In this document: piece by piece, positions 27,212 to 35,742 of the stretch
Numbering within the stretch: position 1 is the first letter of the stretch
How the letters are laid out: every line of letters begins with the position of its first letter
From: Ginsengibacter hankyongi
GTDB lineage: Bacteria; Bacteroidota; Bacteroidia; Chitinophagales; Chitinophagaceae
Length of the DNA: 64,000 nucleotides
Direction of reading: 5' to 3'
NCBI RefSeq assembly: GCF_008710285.1
Contig: NZ_VYQF01000001.1
Location: forward strand, 620,001 to 684,000
Program-made: the position numbers and the translations under genes
Notes under the pieces: model-generated
Seen by the model: only the letters and a program-made list of their open reading frames with translations
Told to the model about the DNA's origin: nothing
Database searches by the model: none

Positions 27212-28285
27212 TTAATCAGCCCATGCCTTTCTTAAAAATCTTAACCAGTTACCATGCATAATATTTTCAACATCTACTTTGGAATAACCCCGCTTGTAAA
27301 ATAGAGATGGCAACTTTTGAAGATCGGAAATTGTTTCCAGGTCATAAGCGCATTGTTCACGGCCGAAAGCGCCATCGAGATCAGTACCGATTCCAATGTG
27401 CAATGCATTTCCCGCCAACTGGCAAATATGATCGAAATGATCAATAATTTTTTCAAGATGGCAATTCATTTCTTTTGGTGAGGATATGCCTCTTTGCCAA
27501 TTTGGTACCATCATCCATGCATCTAACGCTCCGCCAATAACGGCGCCTCTTTCAATCAACGCTTTTATTTGTTCATCGCTAAATTGCCGGTTGTGATTTA
27601 CGATCGCTCTTACATTATTATGGCTCGCCCAAACAGGGCCGTTAAAATTAGCCAGCACCTGCCAGAAAACATCATCACATAAATGCGTTGCATCCAGGAT
27701 AATATTCAACCTTTCCATTTCTTTAAGCAATGCAATTCCATTCGCTTTCATTAGTCCTGTCGCATCTGTTCCATTGGCATAACGGCCTTCACCATAATGC
27801 GCAGGACCTATGGCACGCAAACCATAACTCCATGCACGTTCAACATGCTCAATAGTAACTAATGAATCTGCACCTTCCAGGCTTAAAATATATCCAATCG
27901 GTTTTTCCTGATTACTATTTCCGTCATTCCATAAAGCAAGTTGATTTTCAAGAGATGGTAAATTGTTGATTTGAATAATTTCGCCATCTTCTTCCATCGC
28001 TTTATACCATGCAAGCTGGGCTTGCGTTTGCGCCCAGGCCTGTTCGGGCGAATTCCAACCCGGTAAAGGATTTGAAGGAGCTACATAACGTGCGATTTGT
28101 GTTGCCACAACTAACCCAATATTTCCCCTTCTCAATTCAGGAAAAGAAACAGTTGCATTCCCGCGATCAGGCTTGTCCGTTAGTCCTTTTTCTCTTTCAT
28201 TAATTTCATTAACAGGCTTTCTCAAATCACGGTTCCATTCCATCGCATTCATGCTAAGATCGAGATGTGCATCAATTATAAACAT
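27212..28285 (-). CDS. Membrane-type dipeptidase, family M19
   Basis: A 357-residue enzyme starting MFIIDAHLDLSMN, with the H-x-D metal motif at H7/D9. Other zinc-site residues are in LSLEGADSL (bridging glutamate), DATHLCDDVFW and ASHNNVRAI, with IGTDLDG near the end. M19 dipeptidases cleave dipeptides and tolerate, often prefer, a D-residue at the C-terminal position. No signal peptide is seen, so it should be cytoplasmic here. It is the last gene of a leftward operon with a D-amino-acid-type PLP enzyme, RidA and a GntP permease, and could feed D-residues to that PLP enzyme. Confidence 0.9.
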   Translation of the reverse strand: MFIIDAHLDLSMNAMEWNRDLRKPVNEINEREKGLTDKPDRGNATVSFPELRRGNIGLVVATQIARYVAPSNPLPGWNSPEQAWAQTQAQLAWYKAMEEDGEIIQINNLPSLENQLALWNDGNSNQEKPIGYILSLEGADSLVTIEHVERAWSYGLRAIGPAHYGEGRYANGTDATGLMKANGIALLKEMERLNIILDATHLCDDVFWQVLANFNGPVWASHNNVRAIVNHNRQFSDEQIKALIERGAVIGGALDAWMMVPNWQRGISSPKEMNCHLEKIIDHFDHICQLAGNALHIGIGTDLDGAFGREQCAYDLETISDLQKLPSLFYKRGYSKVDVENIMHGNWLRFLRKAWAD

Positions 28286-28346
28286 GCTTCGTCAATTGAA
28301 AATTTATAAATTATTCCCTGCCACGTTTCAGTTTTTTTATTACTAA

Positions 28347-29480
28347 TTAGAGATTAATCTTCCTGTCTCTTGAAATCATTTTCCATTCACCACTTACTAT
28401 ATTATTTTGAATTACTGGTGCCCGTTCGTATAAAGCAACAGTTGGGCAAATATGGTAAGGGAACCCATATAATACATCCCCAATTTTATAAGAATGGTCT
28501 TTCGGTGCTTCCACAATCAAATGCTCTTCACTCTGGCCGATGAATTTTAATTCCGGTGCATTTAAAAAATAAACACGATTGTCTAAAGCATTCTCTGATG
28601 CAATTGATTTATGGCCCAGGTCAAGGCAAAGTTTTGTATCAGAAGGCAAGGAAATAATTCTGCTGATTACTAAAGCTGCCGGAATAAAAGCCTGCTCTTT
28701 ACAGGTAAGCAGGTAGCCTTTATCCCAATAAATAAACGTTCCAGGGCTGCATTCAATTTTTTTTCTTTTAGCATGAATAGGAAAGGTAGGTGAGCCGCCT
28801 GCAACTATTATTGGTTCAGGAAATCCATCGCCGAGCAAAGTATTTTGCATTTGCAAAACCGGCTCAAATGCTTCGTCACATTCAATGGTACGTTGTTGAA
28901 TATCCGGGTTACGGATGTGGCCATCATACGCGTGTAAGCCGATCATTTTTATTCCGGGAATATTATTACAAGCTTTATAAAGCTCAATTGCTTCATCACC
29001 AGGAGTAATTCCGGTACGGTTCATGCCGATGTTCAAATCAATAAAAACTGGTATCACTATATTATTCGCTTTGGCTTCAGCTCCAATATTTTTTGCAGAA
29101 ATAATATTATCAACAAGACATGAAAATTTTGTCGATGGGTATCGCTTAATAATTTCTATAAATCGCATTAACTTGGGACCTGCGGGTTGGTACGCCAACA
29201 ACACATCAAGCGCTAAACTTAATGCAAGCATTTCCGCTTCAGCAATGGTAGCACACTTGAATTTAGTTATGCCTGCTCTCATCAACAAAGCTGTTGCTTC
29301 TTTTGATTTGTGCGTTTTTACATGCGGGCGCAATCTCCTAACATCATCAATCATTGAAAGCAAAGTGCTGATATTTTCAAGTACCCTATCCTGGTAAATA
29401 ACCAAAGCAGGAGAGTCAATTGTATCTATGTCATTAATCAAATACCAGCTATTCCCTGTTTTATCGTTAGTCATTTTCAT
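28347..29480 (-). CDS. D-threonine aldolase-like PLP enzyme (alanine-racemase fold)
   Basis: A 377-residue protein of the DSD1/D-threonine aldolase family. RPHVKTHKS carries the PLP lysine at the start of the barrel. FIDLNIGMNRTGI, GLHAYDGHIR and VAGGSPTFP follow the family order, and the C-terminal HICPTVALYE supplies the H-x-C pair that binds a metal ion. Known members cleave D-threonine to glycine and acetaldehyde or dehydrate D-serine or threo-hydroxyaspartate; the sequence does not decide among them. It begins 2 bp after the stop of the RidA gene, so the two are translationally close. RidA is a sensible partner because dehydration releases a reactive enamine. Confidence 0.88.
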   Translation of the reverse strand: MKMTNDKTGNSWYLINDIDTIDSPALVIYQDRVLENISTLLSMIDDVRRLRPHVKTHKSKEATALLMRAGITKFKCATIAEAEMLALSLALDVLLAYQPAGPKLMRFIEIIKRYPSTKFSCLVDNIISAKNIGAEAKANNIVIPVFIDLNIGMNRTGITPGDEAIELYKACNNIPGIKMIGLHAYDGHIRNPDIQQRTIECDEAFEPVLQMQNTLLGDGFPEPIIVAGGSPTFPIHAKRKKIECSPGTFIYWDKGYLLTCKEQAFIPAALVISRIISLPSDTKLCLDLGHKSIASENALDNRVYFLNAPELKFIGQSEEHLIVEAPKDHSYKIGDVLYGFPYHICPTVALYERAPVIQNNIVSGEWKMISRDRKINL

Positions 29481-29482
29481 AA

Positions 29483-29953
29483 TTAATATAATTCGAATAA
29501 AGCTTCAATCTCTACGGGGATATTTCCTGGTAAAGATCCCATGCCTACAGCACTCCGCACTCCTACCCCATTTTCTTTGCCCCATACTTTTTCAAATAAT
29601 TCGCTGCAGCCATTAATAACATAAGGATGTTTTTCAAAATCCGGGGTGCAGTTTACCATTCCCAGAACTTTTATCACACGTTTTATTGTATCGAGGCTGC
29701 CAAGATTAGTAACTATTGTTGAGAGAATCGTTAAGCCAACCTGTTGTGCGGCCATCTTTCCCTGTTCCATGTTAATATCAACGCCTACCCTTCCGGTAAT
29801 TAATGTTCCACCGTTTTGAACAGGGCCGTGTCCGGAAATATAAAGATGCTTCCCATCGATAAGAAACGGCTTATAAACACCCATTGGGCTTGGAGCGGGT
29901 GGCAGCGTGAAACCAGTTTGCTTGAAATTCTCTGAAGGGCTTTCAGTATTCAT
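29483..29953 (-). CDS. RidA family enamine/imine deaminase
   Basis: A 156-residue protein of the YjgF/YER057c/UK114 family. LPPAPSPMGVYKPFLIDGKHLYISG opens the trimeric fold and GVRSAVGMGSLPGNIPVEIEA closes it, with the conserved arginine in VRSA. I chose the ATG at 29951-29953 (MNTESPSENF). The longer frame to 30043 would overlap the permease gene by over 70 bases and adds an unrelated Cys-rich lead. RidA hydrolyses reactive enamines and imines released by PLP-dependent dehydratases. It lies between the permease (17-bp gap) and the D-threonine aldolase-like gene, in keeping with that role. Confidence 0.9.
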   Translation of the reverse strand: MNTESPSENFKQTGFTLPPAPSPMGVYKPFLIDGKHLYISGHGPVQNGGTLITGRVGVDINMEQGKMAAQQVGLTILSTIVTNLGSLDTIKRVIKVLGMVNCTPDFEKHPYVINGCSELFEKVWGKENGVGVRSAVGMGSLPGNIPVEIEALFELY

Positions 29954-29970
29954 ACTTAATTGTTTTTTAA

Positions 29971-31290
29971 TTATACAAAAATGTTTAAAATTAATACACC
30001 GGCTAAGCCGACAAGCGAAATAATCGTTTCCATCATCGTCCACGAACGAATGGTGTCTTTTATACTGACGTTGAAATATTCTTTGAACATCCAGAAACCG
30101 GAATCATTTACATGAGAAAATGCAAGGCTTCCGGCACCTATTGAAAGTACCATTAAATTTGGATTAACATGGCCTTGTAAAATCAATGGTGCTAAAATAC
30201 CCGCCGTAGTTAAACCGGCCACTGTAGCAGATCCTACACAAATTCTGATAATCGCTGCAATAAGCCACGCAAGAATCAACGGGTGAATATTCACGTGATT
30301 TAACTGAGCGGCAATTTCCTGGCTGATGCCGCTATCCGTAAGAACCTGCTTTAACGCTCCGGAACTTCCAATGATCAACAAAATCATAGCAATATCCTTT
30401 ACTGATTCTGCATAAGTTGACATAACACTTTTAATGCTGCTACCTTGTTTAATACCGAGTGTGTAAGTAGCAACCGATAATGATATTAGCATAACAACGG
30501 CGGGTTCAGCTAAAAATGAAACCACCTTACCAAATGAAGTAGCGGGTGAAACAAAATTGGCAACAAGCGTCGCGATCATTAAAAGAACGACGGGCAAGAG
30601 AGCCGATAAAAAGCTACTCACTGTTCCGGGTAAGCGATCTTCCGGAAGACTTGTTCCATGAAAAGTTTCCAAAGGCACAGAATGAATATTCTTTAAAGTT
30701 CGTGAAAACAAAGGCCCTGCAATAATAATAGCAGGTATGGCAATGATGAGTCCATAGATTAACGTTAATCCCATATTCGCATGAAACTGAACAACCAAAG
30801 CCGTAGGTGACGGATGTGGGGGCAGAAAACCAAATGTAACAGATAACGCTGCCAGCATAGGGAGGCCTATGTAAACAGCCGGCAATTTATATTGATATAC
30901 AACTGAAAATATAAGTGGTATCATCAATACAAAACCAACTCCATAAAATAACGGGATGCCAATAATGAAACCCGTAACAACCAAAGCCCATTGAATGTAT
31001 TTAACACCAAATGCTTTCATCATTACGGATGCTATTTTTTGCGCTGCACCGCTATCAGCCACTAACTTGCCAAGCATAGCACCTAATGCAATTATAATTA
31101 CCAGCGAGCCCAAAGTATCACCAATTCCAAATTGAACAGAAGCAATAACCTTGTTGAACGGAATTCCCAATAAAAGGCCCGCAGCAATTGATACTATAAG
31201 AAATGCAAGAAATGGATTGATCTTGCCCCAGGTGATCATCAAAACAAGACCGGCAATGCACAAAAAAATAATCAGGAAAGTCATTGGCAA
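29971..31290 (-). CDS. GntP-family permease (gluconate or D-serine type)
   Basis: A 439-residue inner-membrane protein with about twelve helices. The stretches FGIGDTLGSLVIIIALGAML, FLPPHPSPTALVV and GSATVAGLTTAGILAPL are hallmarks of the GntP family of proton symporters. The family includes gluconate permeases and DsdX, a D-serine carrier. The company of a D-threonine aldolase-like enzyme, RidA and an M19 dipeptidase makes a D-amino or hydroxy acid a better guess than gluconate; there is no gluconate kinase nearby. It is the first gene of the operon, divergent from the methyltransferase gene with a 139-bp gap. Confidence 0.9.
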   Translation of the reverse strand: MPMTFLIIFLCIAGLVLMITWGKINPFLAFLIVSIAAGLLLGIPFNKVIASVQFGIGDTLGSLVIIIALGAMLGKLVADSGAAQKIASVMMKAFGVKYIQWALVVTGFIIGIPLFYGVGFVLMIPLIFSVVYQYKLPAVYIGLPMLAALSVTFGFLPPHPSPTALVVQFHANMGLTLIYGLIIAIPAIIIAGPLFSRTLKNIHSVPLETFHGTSLPEDRLPGTVSSFLSALLPVVLLMIATLVANFVSPATSFGKVVSFLAEPAVVMLISLSVATYTLGIKQGSSIKSVMSTYAESVKDIAMILLIIGSSGALKQVLTDSGISQEIAAQLNHVNIHPLILAWLIAAIIRICVGSATVAGLTTAGILAPLILQGHVNPNLMVLSIGAGSLAFSHVNDSGFWMFKEYFNVSIKDTIRSWTMMETIISLVGLAGVLILNIFV

Positions 31291-31429
31291 TTTTCAATAA
31301 ATGTATTTATAAACCTTAATAATCTATCCAACTATTTTTTAGTATTAATTTTTTAAAAAATTATTGCTGAATTTATTTTATTTGCACCAATTCAGATCGT
31401 TTTAAATGTATAATTCAAAATAAAACTTA

Positions 31430-32068
31430 ATGAACATTCAGCAGGCATATAACAACTGGGCTTCACATTATGATACCAACCACAATAAAACGAGAGATCT
31501 CGAGGCAATTGCATTTCGTGAAATGTTATCAGGCATTTCATTCGATTCGGTTTTAGAAGTTGGTTGCGGAACCGGGAAGAACACAACCTGGCTTATGGAA
31601 AAAGCTAAACATGTAATGGCTGTCGATCTTTCCGAAGAGATGCTTGCAAAAGCTAAAGAAAAAATTAAATCAGACCATGTTGACTTTATACAAACAGATA
31701 TAAAAAATGAATGGACGTTTACTAATCAATTATATGACCTGGTAAGTTTCAGTCTCGTGCTTGAGCATATTCAAAATCTTGATCCTGTTTTTAACGAAGT
31801 CTCGAAGAAATTAATACCGGGGGGATATGTTTATATCGGCGAGTTGCATCCATTTAAACAATATGCAGGAACGAAAGCAAGATTCGATACCGAAGACGGA
31901 CAACAGGTAGTAGAATGTTTTAATCATCATATTTCTGAATTTATTCAAACTGCAAAAAAGTATCAATTAATGCCGGTTGATATACTGGAATATTTCGACG
32001 AAAATGATACCAGTGAAATTCCAAGGATACTTTCTATCCTGTTACAACAAAAAGCTACAGGCATCTAA
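31430..32068 (+). CDS. Class I SAM-dependent methyltransferase
   Basis: A 212-residue cytoplasmic protein. Motif I is VLEVGCGTGKNT, followed by VMAVDLSEEML, VDFIQTDI and LVSFSLVLEHI, the standard Rossmann methyltransferase order. GGYVYIGELHPF lies at the usual post-IV position. The N-terminus MNIQQAYNNWASHYDTNHNKT is the common lead of small-molecule methyltransferases. The substrate cannot be assigned and the neighbours do not help, because the upstream operon is divergent. Confidence 0.87.
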   Translation: MNIQQAYNNWASHYDTNHNKTRDLEAIAFREMLSGISFDSVLEVGCGTGKNTTWLMEKAKHVMAVDLSEEMLAKAKEKIKSDHVDFIQTDIKNEWTFTNQLYDLVSFSLVLEHIQNLDPVFNEVSKKLIPGGYVYIGELHPFKQYAGTKARFDTEDGQQVVECFNHHISEFIQTAKKYQLMPVDILEYFDENDTSEIPRILSILLQQKATGI

Positions 32069-32139
32069 AAAGGCTTGTATTTTTAGTTTCATTTTCTGCT
32101 GCAATAAAACTTTTATTTCTTTGTACTAAATATTATAAG

Positions 32140-32682
32140 ATGGATCAGACACTTCTGGGAATTGGAACGAGGCTGCAGCACACTATTCATGGGCCCGGAG
32201 TAATTGTCGGCATCCGGTATGCTACTTATCTTGTCTCTTTTATACATCATGGAATTATTGAAGTAGATAAAACAGATAATAAGCTGGATGATATTCAACC
32301 GGAAAATGTAAGTGAAGAAATAGAAACCAATTCTGATATCGAAAAATCATTATTAAAAATATTACGTTTGTGGGGCGACGTTAGTGAGATAGTTAAGTTG
32401 GGCGACAGGTGGATTGGCGGCATCATGTTGCTACAACCGAAAGACACTTCATTGAAGCCAAAAGAAATCCCGATTGAAATATTTTTTCATAAAATAGTTA
32501 TGGCGAGAGACCGGCTTCGGGTGCTCGAACAAAATATAAACAGTAATAAGAATCTTAGTGACGAGGAAAAGGTAAATCTTCAACAATACATTACACGCAT
32601 CTATGGTTCATTCACCACATTTAATGTGTTGTTTAAAAATAAAGAACATTGGTTTGTGGGGGATAAGCCGGGGCAGGATTAA
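32140..32682 (+). CDS. Conserved-looking protein of unknown function with Tudor/CarD-like N-terminus
   Basis: A 180-residue soluble protein that I cannot assign to a named family. Residues 5-45 (GTRLQHTIHGPGVIVGIRYATYLV and on) look like the small beta-barrel at the start of CarD-like and UvrD C-terminal Tudor-like domains, with the pattern G-x-R-V-x-H-x-x-H-G-x-G. Residues 60-180 are predicted helical and charged, ending HWFVGDKPGQD. The barrel type commonly binds RNA polymerase or other proteins; transferring that here is inference. It is followed at once by a dispersed repeat. Confidence 0.65.
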   Translation: MDQTLLGIGTRLQHTIHGPGVIVGIRYATYLVSFIHHGIIEVDKTDNKLDDIQPENVSEEIETNSDIEKSLLKILRLWGDVSEIVKLGDRWIGGIMLLQPKDTSLKPKEIPIEIFFHKIVMARDRLRVLEQNINSNKNLSDEEKVNLQQYITRIYGSFTTFNVLFKNKEHWFVGDKPGQD

Positions 32683-32684
32683 GA

Positions 32685-32719
32685 GCCTCACCTCAACTCC
32701 TCTCCTAGGGAGAAGGCCA
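32685..32719 (+). repeat. Dispersed repeat, copy A
   Basis: This 35-base element has the core CCTCACCTCAACTCCTCTCC and the hairpin TCTCC-TAG-GGAGA. A closely similar 36-base copy lies at 34013-34048, and the two bracket the MFS transporter gene. The type (CCTCACCCCAACCCCTCTCC with a GGAGA half) occurs as a scattered intergenic element in many bacterial genomes. The hairpin could also weaken read-through between the convergent genes. Confidence 0.7.
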
Positions 32720-32732
32720 ATATCGCAGGCAT

Positions 32733-33995
32733 TCAACTAATATTTTTTTCTCTTTTAAAAAGATCAATCGTTTTATTAGTTATAAGAGGGCGTGCCCAAA
32801 AACCAATGCTAAGAATATATCCCATGGTTAAATAAATGAAAAGCATACCGGCTCTAAGCCCGAAATGATCGCCCAGCCAGCCAATGATTAAAGGAATTAC
32901 AGCGCCGCCGATGATACCGGTAACAAGTATTCCTGCAAACGAGCCGTGATGTTCTTTAACTGAATTTAATGCCAATGAAAAAATACCGGGATACATTACC
33001 GAAGCAAAAAAGCCAACTAACGGGAAAGCTATAAGCGAAATTTTAGCTGATCCGTAAAGTGCCAGGGTTAAACTTACCAAAGCGAGCAATGTAAAACTGA
33101 TCAATACTTTTCGCTGATCCATAATTTTTAAAAGCAACAATCCAATAACGCCACCTGCAGTCATCAATCCCCAGAAATAAGCAACAGCATTGGCTCCTGT
33201 CGTTTGTGGGTTGTAACCATGATAAGTGTATAAGAATTGAGATATCCAGTTTGCCACGCCCTGTTCTGTGCCTACATAACAAAATATCCCGATAAAGAAA
33301 AGGATAACAACGGGCTTCTTAAATAACATAATATGCGTTTGCAATGCACCTGCTTTCTCATCTGTATTCAATTCAACCTTTGGAAATTTTGAAAACAAAA
33401 TAATAAGAATCATCAGCAGGCATATAACTGTAAACACCCAATAGAGCGATATCCACGGAAGATCGGCAGGAACAAACGAACTGAATATACTTAGAAAACT
33501 ACCTTGTGCATTTTCACTATTATTAAGATGCAAAACAAAATAAGAATATACGTTCGGGCTAATGAAAGAAGCGATGCCAAAAATTAATTGAGCCATCACC
33601 GAATTAAATGAGTAATGTTCTTCGCCACCGGACGTCCTCAATAAGGGATTGATTACAACCTGCAACATGGCCATTCCGGAACCAATTAGAAAGAGAGAGA
33701 TTACTGCTGTTAAATAATTTGGAACTAATGCCAATAAGAGTGCACCAAAGAAAGCCACAATAAATCCTGTTATCATGATCTTCTTCTCTTTATATTTTTC
33801 TACCAGCATTCCTGTGGGAATGGAAACAACTCCGTAAGCAATAAAAAAAGCAAATGGCAACAATGCTACCAACGTAAGGCTCAAATGAAATCCTTTAATA
33901 ATATCGGGCATTAAAGGGCCGATGATGTTTGTAAGGAAAGAGATTACAAAAAATGTAAGCATGATGAGGCTTACAATGTAGTAGTTACGTTTCAT
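32733..33995 (-). CDS. MFS transporter, FucP/sugar:proton symporter type
   Basis: A 420-residue inner-membrane protein with about twelve helices. MLVEKYKEKKIMITGF is the MFS loop 2-3 motif, and GSGMAMLQVVINPLLRTSGG matches the conserved N-P segment of FucP-like symporters. The second half has VGTEQGVANWISQFL, where bacterial fucose and N-acetylglucosamine transporters carry a similar E-x-G-x-x-N-W. It is 59 bp downstream of a Gfo/Idh/MocA oxidoreductase gene on the same strand, which supports a role in sugar uptake. With GH20 and DUF1080 genes upstream, an amino sugar or an oxidised sugar is a reasonable guess. Confidence 0.87.
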   Translation of the reverse strand: MKRNYYIVSLIMLTFFVISFLTNIIGPLMPDIIKGFHLSLTLVALLPFAFFIAYGVVSIPTGMLVEKYKEKKIMITGFIVAFFGALLLALVPNYLTAVISLFLIGSGMAMLQVVINPLLRTSGGEEHYSFNSVMAQLIFGIASFISPNVYSYFVLHLNNSENAQGSFLSIFSSFVPADLPWISLYWVFTVICLLMILIILFSKFPKVELNTDEKAGALQTHIMLFKKPVVILFFIGIFCYVGTEQGVANWISQFLYTYHGYNPQTTGANAVAYFWGLMTAGGVIGLLLLKIMDQRKVLISFTLLALVSLTLALYGSAKISLIAFPLVGFFASVMYPGIFSLALNSVKEHHGSFAGILVTGIIGGAVIPLIIGWLGDHFGLRAGMLFIYLTMGYILSIGFWARPLITNKTIDLFKREKNIS

Positions 33996-34012
33996 AATAA
34001 ATATTTATAAAA

Positions 34013-34048
34013 GCCTCACCCCAACCCCTCTCCCAAGGGAGATGGCCA
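34013..34048 (+). repeat. Dispersed repeat, copy B
   Basis: This 36-base element has the core CCTCACCCCAACCCCTCTCC and the hairpin TCTCCC-AA-GGGAGA. It is the closer of the two copies to the common form of this intergenic repeat. It lies in the 59-bp gap between the MFS and oxidoreductase genes, so if they form an operon the hairpin would be in the transcript. Confidence 0.75.
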
Positions 34049-34054
34049 ACACTT

Positions 34055-35578
34055 CTATAATTTTAATTCGCCCCAGCCCTGCCGGTATTCTCTTTTTACA
34101 AATTGATTGGCGGCTTCGAAATTAGTTATCCGCATATTTTCTCCATCCCATTTATAAGTAATATAACGGCCGGGCGTAGTTATATCTTCTACATCTCCGT
34201 AAACAGGATCATGTCTTTTTACTTTGTTGCGGATGTTGAAACTGCGTAACAATAAATTACCCATGAGCACCGTCTCAGTTAACGGTCCCGCATACCCGAC
34301 AAAAGGAGAATCAACTTCCATATTTCCATAACCTGCAATACATGCATCAATCCACTGCCACCAATGGCCGTCCATTCCACCTTCTATGCGTGGATATTTT
34401 TGAGGAACATTTACATCTTTATTCAATGAAAGCGGAAGTAAACGCGGATGACTTCCACCCCATCCGCAGGAAACCTTTCCTTTTGTTCCTATAAATAATG
34501 AACCGCCTTCAAAATCATTTTCTTCGGGAACATCAGCCAGTGCTTCATTTTCATTTACATCAGGATCCAGTTCATCAGGACGATCGGGAATCATTCCTCC
34601 ATCCATCCAATACAATTTTAATTCACGCCCATCTTTTAAAATAAATTTATAGCGAAGCTTGCTTGATACCGGAATACTTTCCGGATAATCACTTTCCCGG
34701 AAGATGCCTGAATAAATAGTGCTGGCACTGCACGTTACTTCTGTTGGATAACCCAACTCCAATAATTTAAATGCAGGGCCAATTATATGACAAGCCATAT
34801 CACCTAATGCACCTGTACCAAACCTCCACCATCCACGCCAATTGAAAGGAACAAGGTTATCTATGTAATCTGTTTTTTCCGCGGTGCCCAACCATAAATC
34901 CCATTTTAATTCTTTTGGAACCGGCGGGCGATCTTTAGGCCAGGGAATTCCCTGCGGCCACACGGGACGGTTAGTCCAGTTATAAACACTTGTAATATCA
35001 CCAATTAATCCTGCTTCAAACCATTCTCTCATCGTTCTCATACCATCGCAGGATGCGCCCTGGTCGCCCATTTGCGTAACCACCTTATATTTTTCTGCGG
35101 CCTGAGTTAATATTCGGGCTTCATAAATATCATGCGTTAATGGTTTTTGCAAATACAAATGTTTCTTTAATTGCATGGCACTTAAACCTACAATTGCATG
35201 GTTATGATCGGGGATGGCAACCGATACTGCATCAAAATGTTTACTTTCTTTTTCAAACATTTCTCTCCAGTCATAATAAAACTTTGCATTGGGAAATTCT
35301 TTCCGGCGTGGTGCTGCCATACGATCATCCACATCACACAAAAAAGCTATCACCGCATTTTTTTTAGGTGCAGTCGCATAATGATGAATATCATTTTCTG
35401 CTTCACCACCACAGCCTACAGCGGCTATGTATAATTTATCACTTGGTGCAACAAATCCTTTTCCTCCCAACACATGCCGTGGTACTATGGAAAATGCTGC
35501 AGCAGTTAATGCAGTGTTTTTTATAAACTCGCCACGGCTTATTAATTTTTTTGGCGTTGTTTCTTTATTGTCTTCCAT
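34055..35578 (-). CDS. Gfo/Idh/MocA-family oxidoreductase, exported type
   Basis: A 507-residue protein. The N-terminus SRGEFIKNTALTAAAFSIVP resembles a Tat-type export signal with one arginine missing from the twin pair. The Rossmann part starts YIAAVGCGGEAE, and the lysine of the usual E-K-P motif appears in LQKPLTHD. GDMACHIIGPAFKLLELG is typical of the C-terminal half. Members oxidise or reduce sugars with NAD(P), and periplasmic ones in Bacteroidota are linked to 3-keto-sugar metabolism. Its neighbour upstream is a DUF1080 protein, a family known to act on 3-keto-glycosides, so a joint role is plausible. Confidence 0.88.
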   Translation of the reverse strand: MEDNKETTPKKLISRGEFIKNTALTAAAFSIVPRHVLGGKGFVAPSDKLYIAAVGCGGEAENDIHHYATAPKKNAVIAFLCDVDDRMAAPRRKEFPNAKFYYDWREMFEKESKHFDAVSVAIPDHNHAIVGLSAMQLKKHLYLQKPLTHDIYEARILTQAAEKYKVVTQMGDQGASCDGMRTMREWFEAGLIGDITSVYNWTNRPVWPQGIPWPKDRPPVPKELKWDLWLGTAEKTDYIDNLVPFNWRGWWRFGTGALGDMACHIIGPAFKLLELGYPTEVTCSASTIYSGIFRESDYPESIPVSSKLRYKFILKDGRELKLYWMDGGMIPDRPDELDPDVNENEALADVPEENDFEGGSLFIGTKGKVSCGWGGSHPRLLPLSLNKDVNVPQKYPRIEGGMDGHWWQWIDACIAGYGNMEVDSPFVGYAGPLTETVLMGNLLLRSFNIRNKVKRHDPVYGDVEDITTPGRYITYKWDGENMRITNFEAANQFVKREYRQGWGELKL

Positions 35579-35591
35579 AATTTTATTTTTT

Positions 35592-35712
35592 AATTACACG
35601 AATTTTTTGACACGAACTACACGAATTACACGGATTAAAAGCAAATATTATAACGTTATAGCGTACACGAATTATATTTAAAGAGTTACATGAATTAAAA
35701 ATTCGTGTAATT
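35592..35712. repeat. ACACGAATTA-type repeat cluster with flanking inverted repeat
   Basis: The 164-bp gap between the oxidoreductase and DUF1080 genes holds several copies of a 10-base unit ACACGAATTA and close variants. It is bounded by a perfect 16-base inverted repeat, AATTACACGAATTTTT at 35592-35607 and its reverse complement at 35697-35712. Such ACACGAATTA runs occur as intergenic repeats in Bacteroidota. The long inverted repeat could fold into a large stem-loop in the transcript. Confidence 0.7.
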
Positions 35713-35742
35713 CCCATAATTAGATTTAACTACTATGATATC

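Noticed and set aside
29954-30043. Longer RidA start upstream of 29953
   Set aside because: It would overlap the permease gene by over 70 bases and adds sequence unlike RidA proteins.
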